Shown: piece by piece, positions 2,890 to 5,466 of the stretch
Layout of the letters: each line of letters begins with the position of its first letter
Numbering within the stretch: the stretch's first letter is position 1
Source: Oscillospiraceae bacterium
Lineage (GTDB): Bacteria > Bacillota > Clostridia > Oscillospirales > Ruminococcaceae
Direction: 5' to 3'
Assembly: GCA_031285645.1 (NCBI GenBank)
Contig: JAITVU010000285.1
Span: 1 to 5,466, forward strand
Length of the DNA stretch: 5,466 nucleotides
Made by a program: the position numbers and the translations under genes
Notes under the pieces: model-generated
The model's database searches: none
The model's input: only the letters and a program-made list of their open reading frames with translations
What the model was told of the DNA's origin: nothing

Positions 2890-5466
2890 CGCGCTCCGCC
2901 TCTCTTTCCTGCATGGCGGCCAAAAGACTCCTCATCCTGATCTTGGCGGCGCCGAGGTTGTTGATCTCATCTATTTTAAGTTGTGTGTACAGCTTGCCCT
3001 TGTCGCGCAGGATATCACGCACCTCGTCCGAGGTGACGGCGTCGATGCCGCATCCAAAGCTCACGAGCTGTACCATCTCCATATTGTCGTTTTCCGTCAC
3101 GAAACGCGCGGCGTTGTACATGCGCGCGTGATAGGTCCACTGGTTGAGCACATTGTGCTCCATTTTGCCGAAGTGTTGCGCCACGGCGTCTTCCGTGATG
3201 ATGACGAAGCCGAGGAAGGTCAGGAGCTTATCGATGCCGTGATTAATCTCGGGGTCCGCATGATAGGGCCGTGACGCCATAACAATCGTGCGCAGGCCGT
3301 TCTCCCTCGCGTACTCAAGCGCGCGCTCACCTTCCGCGATCACATCCGCCTTGTATTTCTCCAGCGCCGCGTAGGCGGCTTTGGCGGCCATCCTGACTTC
3401 GCCCTGCGACAGGTTTGGGATGACCCCTTTCAGTATACCATAAATCTTGCGTATAAAGAACCTGGAATTGTTCAGGCTGAGATGATCGCCGATAAAATTG
3501 ACTTTTTCAACGCCCGCCATGTTGGACTTGATGAGCTCGGGATAATACGCCACGACGGGACAGTTGTAGCAGTTGTCCGATATACCCTCGTCCATATTGT
3601 ATGACATGCAGGGATAGAAAATTGTCCCGACACCCTTGTCCAGCAAATCCTGGATATGCCCGTGCGCAAGCTTGGCCGGATAGCAGACGGTGTCGGAGGG
3701 TATGGTCTGCTGGCCCTTCATATACAGCGCGCGCGACGACTGCCCGGAAAGCACCACCTCACAGTCCAGGGCGCTGAAAAACGTCGCCCAGAAAGGCAGG
3801 TTCTCGTACATGTTGAGCACGACGGGCAACCCGATCCTGGCGCGTTTGCCGCTGCCGAGGGGGTAGTTCATGACGTAATCGTATTTATACTGCATCAGGT
3901 TGGGCAGGCTGTTGGCTTCGGCGTGCCCGGCGCCGCGCTCGCATTTGTTGCCCGTGATGAAGTTGCGGCGTTTGCCCGCGTCCTCATCCGCAAAGGTGTT
4001 GACGGTGAGAGAACAGCGGTTCGTGCACTTTTTACATGTCACGGCCGTGGCCGTGTGCGTAAAGCGCGCGAGCTTCTCAGCCGATATAAGCCCTGTCCCG
4101 GCGGGCTCGTTTTCCATCGCGTAAAGCGCCGCGCCGTACGCGCCCATCAGCTCCGATATGCTCAGGCGCGCCACATCACGGCCCAGTTCCATCTCGAAGC
4201 TGCGCAATACAGCGTCGTTGAGGAACGTGCCGCCCTGCACGACGATGTGCTCGCCGAGGTCTTCGGCGCTGCGCGCGCGAATCACCTTGTATATGGCGTT
4301 TTTGATGACCGATATCGCGAGGCCCGCCGATATGTCCGCCACGCTCGCGCCGTCCTTCTGCGCCTGCTTGACGGAGGAGTTCATAAACACCGTGCAGCGG
4401 CTGCCGAGGTCGACCGGCGAACGGGAATCAATGGCCAGGCGCGCGAATTCGTCAATCGGATAGCCCAAAGATTTCGCGAATGTCTCGATAAACGATCCGC
4501 AGCCCGACGAACAGGCCTCGTTGAGGATGACGGAATCGACGGTGCCGTCCTTAATGGTAAAACACTTGATGTCCTGGCCGCCGATGTCAATGATGAAATC
4601 AACCTGCGGGCTGAAGTGACGCGCCGCCGTAAAGTGGGCGACGGTCTCGACGAGGCCGAAATCCACGCCGAACGCGGACTGCATCAGTTCCTCGCCGTAG
4701 CCCGTGACAGCCGCGCCAGCTATTCGGACGCGGTCCGCGCAAAGGCTGTAAAGGCGCGCGATCTGCTCCTTTATAATCGGCAGGGGATTGCCGCCGTTTG
4801 ACGAGTAGTACTTGTAAAGGATCTCGCTGTCTTCGCCGATCAGGACAACCTTTGTGGTTGTGGAACCCGAATCGATGCCCAAATAAGCCTTGCCGGCATA
4901 ATCGGAAAGCGATACTTCCGGCACCGCCATTTTCGCGTGCCGGTCTTTGAACGCCTCGTAATCCGCGCGGCTCTCAAAAAGGGCGGGCTGACGGTGGACA
5001 TTGCTGCTTGTATCGCTCATGTTCTCCAGTTTTGATATCAGGTCCTCGTATGTAAAAGCGTTGTCGTCGCTGATGTTCTCGGCGTAATACGCGCTGCCCA
5101 GAGCCACAAAGTAAGGGGCGAGCGCCGGGAAAATGGCGTTTTTGCTCTCAAGCCCGAGCGTTTCGACAAAACGTTTTTGAAGCCCGGATAAAAACGAGAG
5201 CGGGCCGCCTAAAAAGAGCACGTTGCCCTTGATCTCGCGTCCCTGCGCCAGTCCTGTAATGGTCTGATCCACCACAGCCTGGAAGATGCTGGCCGCGATA
5301 TCCTCCTTGCGCGCACCCTGGTTGAGCAGCGGCTGGATATCACTCTTCGCGAACACGCCGCAGCGTGAGGCGATGGGATAAATTTTTTCATGATCCTTGC
5401 TCAGCGCGTCGAGTTCGGCGGGCGTGACGTCGAGCAAGGTCGCCATCTGGTCGATAAAAGCGCCCG
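2876..5466 (-). CDS. Tandem-ASKHA acyl-CoA dehydratase activase with cysteine-rich DUF2229-type region (partial, N terminus outside window)
   Basis: The frame is open to the right edge, so the start is missing; residues below are counted from the Met at 5446, which is internal. Residues 1-125 end a first BadF/BadG/HgdC-type ASKHA ATPase domain (RCGVFAKSD 28-36; adenosine-motif-like LFLGGPLSF 77-85). Residues 187-445 are a complete second one: phosphate-1 GIDSGSTTTK (190-199), VTGYGEEL (247-254), phosphate-2 DIGGQDIKC (287-295), NEACSSGCGSF (309-319), GSRCTVFMNSS (348-358), adenosine motif VVQGGTFLND (402-411) and MGAYGAAL (434-441). Cys312 and Cys351 are 39 residues apart, the same spacing as the [4Fe-4S] ligands Cys127/Cys166 of the HgdC activator. 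Residues 471-840 are DUF2229-like: CKKCTNRC plus Cys502, then DTVCYPAKLAHGH, YPCMSYN, DNCYNCP and FGCGIDAV. The family couples ATP hydrolysis to low-potential electron transfer to 2-hydroxyacyl-CoA dehydratase-like partners. The downstream HgdB-like gene overlaps by 14 bases and is the likely partner. Confidence 0.92.
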   Translation of the reverse strand, partial: GAFIDQMATLLDVTPAELDALSKDHEKIYPIASRCGVFAKSDIQPLLNQGARKEDIAASIFQAVVDQTITGLAQGREIKGNVLFLGGPLSFLSGLQKRFVETLGLESKNAIFPALAPYFVALGSAYYAENISDDNAFTYEDLISKLENMSDTSSNVHRQPALFESRADYEAFKDRHAKMAVPEVSLSDYAGKAYLGIDSGSTTTKVVLIGEDSEILYKYYSSNGGNPLPIIKEQIARLYSLCADRVRIAGAAVTGYGEELMQSAFGVDFGLVETVAHFTAARHFSPQVDFIIDIGGQDIKCFTIKDGTVDSVILNEACSSGCGSFIETFAKSLGYPIDEFARLAIDSRSPVDLGSRCTVFMNSSVKQAQKDGASVADISAGLAISVIKNAIYKVIRARSAEDLGEHIVVQGGTFLNDAVLRSFEMELGRDVARLSISELMGAYGAALYAMENEPAGTGLISAEKLARFTHTATAVTCKKCTNRCSLTVNTFADEDAGKRRNFITGNKCERGAGHAEANSLPNLMQYKYDYVMNYPLGSGKRARIGLPVVLNMYENLPFWATFFSALDCEVVLSGQSSRALYMKGQQTIPSDTVCYPAKLAHGHIQDLLDKGVGTIFYPCMSYNMDEGISDNCYNCPVVAYYPELIKSNMAGVEKVNFIGDHLSLNNSRFFIRKIYGILKGVIPNLSQGEVRMAAKAAYAALEKYKADVIAEGERALEYARENGLRTIVMASRPYHADPEINHGIDKLLTFLGFVIITEDAVAQHFGKMEHNVLNQWTYHARMYNAARFVTENDNMEMVQLVSFGCGIDAVTSDEVRDILRDKGKLYTQLKIDEINNLGAAKIRMRSLLAAMQEREAERVAQK

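Noticed and set aside
2780..3274. Open frame on the + strand spanning the junction of the two activase genes.
   Set aside because: It runs antisense through conserved motifs of both minus-strand proteins; no start signal or recognisable domain.
3656..4801. Long open frame on the + strand (381 codons) opposite the activase gene.
   Set aside because: It lies wholly antisense to a well-recognised ASKHA/DUF2229 gene, has no Shine-Dalgarno-led start and translates to an Arg/His/Ala/Val-rich low-quality protein typical of the antisense frame of GC-rich coding DNA.

Overview
The window looks like a chromosomal segment of an anaerobic Firmicute, probably a Clostridia/Oscillospiraceae-type organism. 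This rests on protein resemblance (activase with a DUF2229-type region, a DUF6809-like small protein), Shine-Dalgarno-led genes with GTG and TTG starts, and GC-rich core genes around a more AT-rich insert. The assignment is inference; no rRNA or other marker gene is present.

Layout: (1) 1-615 (+) is the C-terminal third of an elongation factor G family GTPase (domains IV-V), most like the EF-G-like paralogue group. It ends in a perfect 21-bp hairpin terminator (632-676) that also suits the convergent gene. (2) 724-1353 is a small divergent pair: a 69-aa Cro/C1-type HTH regulator (-) and an 87-aa DUF6809-like protein (+). Their shared AT-rich intergenic region holds near-consensus promoters in both directions and two inverted repeats built on TTGTA/TACAA half-sites, one inside each promoter. 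(3) 1354-1539 holds a strong, probably bidirectional terminator and two further inverted repeats. (4) 1540-5466 (-) is an overlapping two-gene operon for a large ATP-dependent, iron-sulfur activase/reductase of the 2-hydroxyacyl-CoA dehydratase type. The upstream gene (2876 to beyond the right edge) encodes the end of one ASKHA ATPase domain, a complete second ASKHA domain and a cysteine-rich DUF2229-type region. The downstream gene (1540-2889) encodes a 449-aa HgdB-like cysteine-containing protein.

How they work together: the two minus-strand products probably form one electron-transfer machine. In related archerase-type systems ATP hydrolysis by the ASKHA module drives a low-potential electron from a [4Fe-4S] cluster into an HgdB-like acceptor. 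Related bacteria often encode all these modules as one polypeptide of about 1400 residues. Here they are split exactly at the inter-module linker by a 14-nt overlap containing an A5 run, where one missing base would restore a single frame. The natural substrate is not evident. The regulator/DUF6809 pair looks like a self-contained, autoregulated accessory cassette between two core loci.
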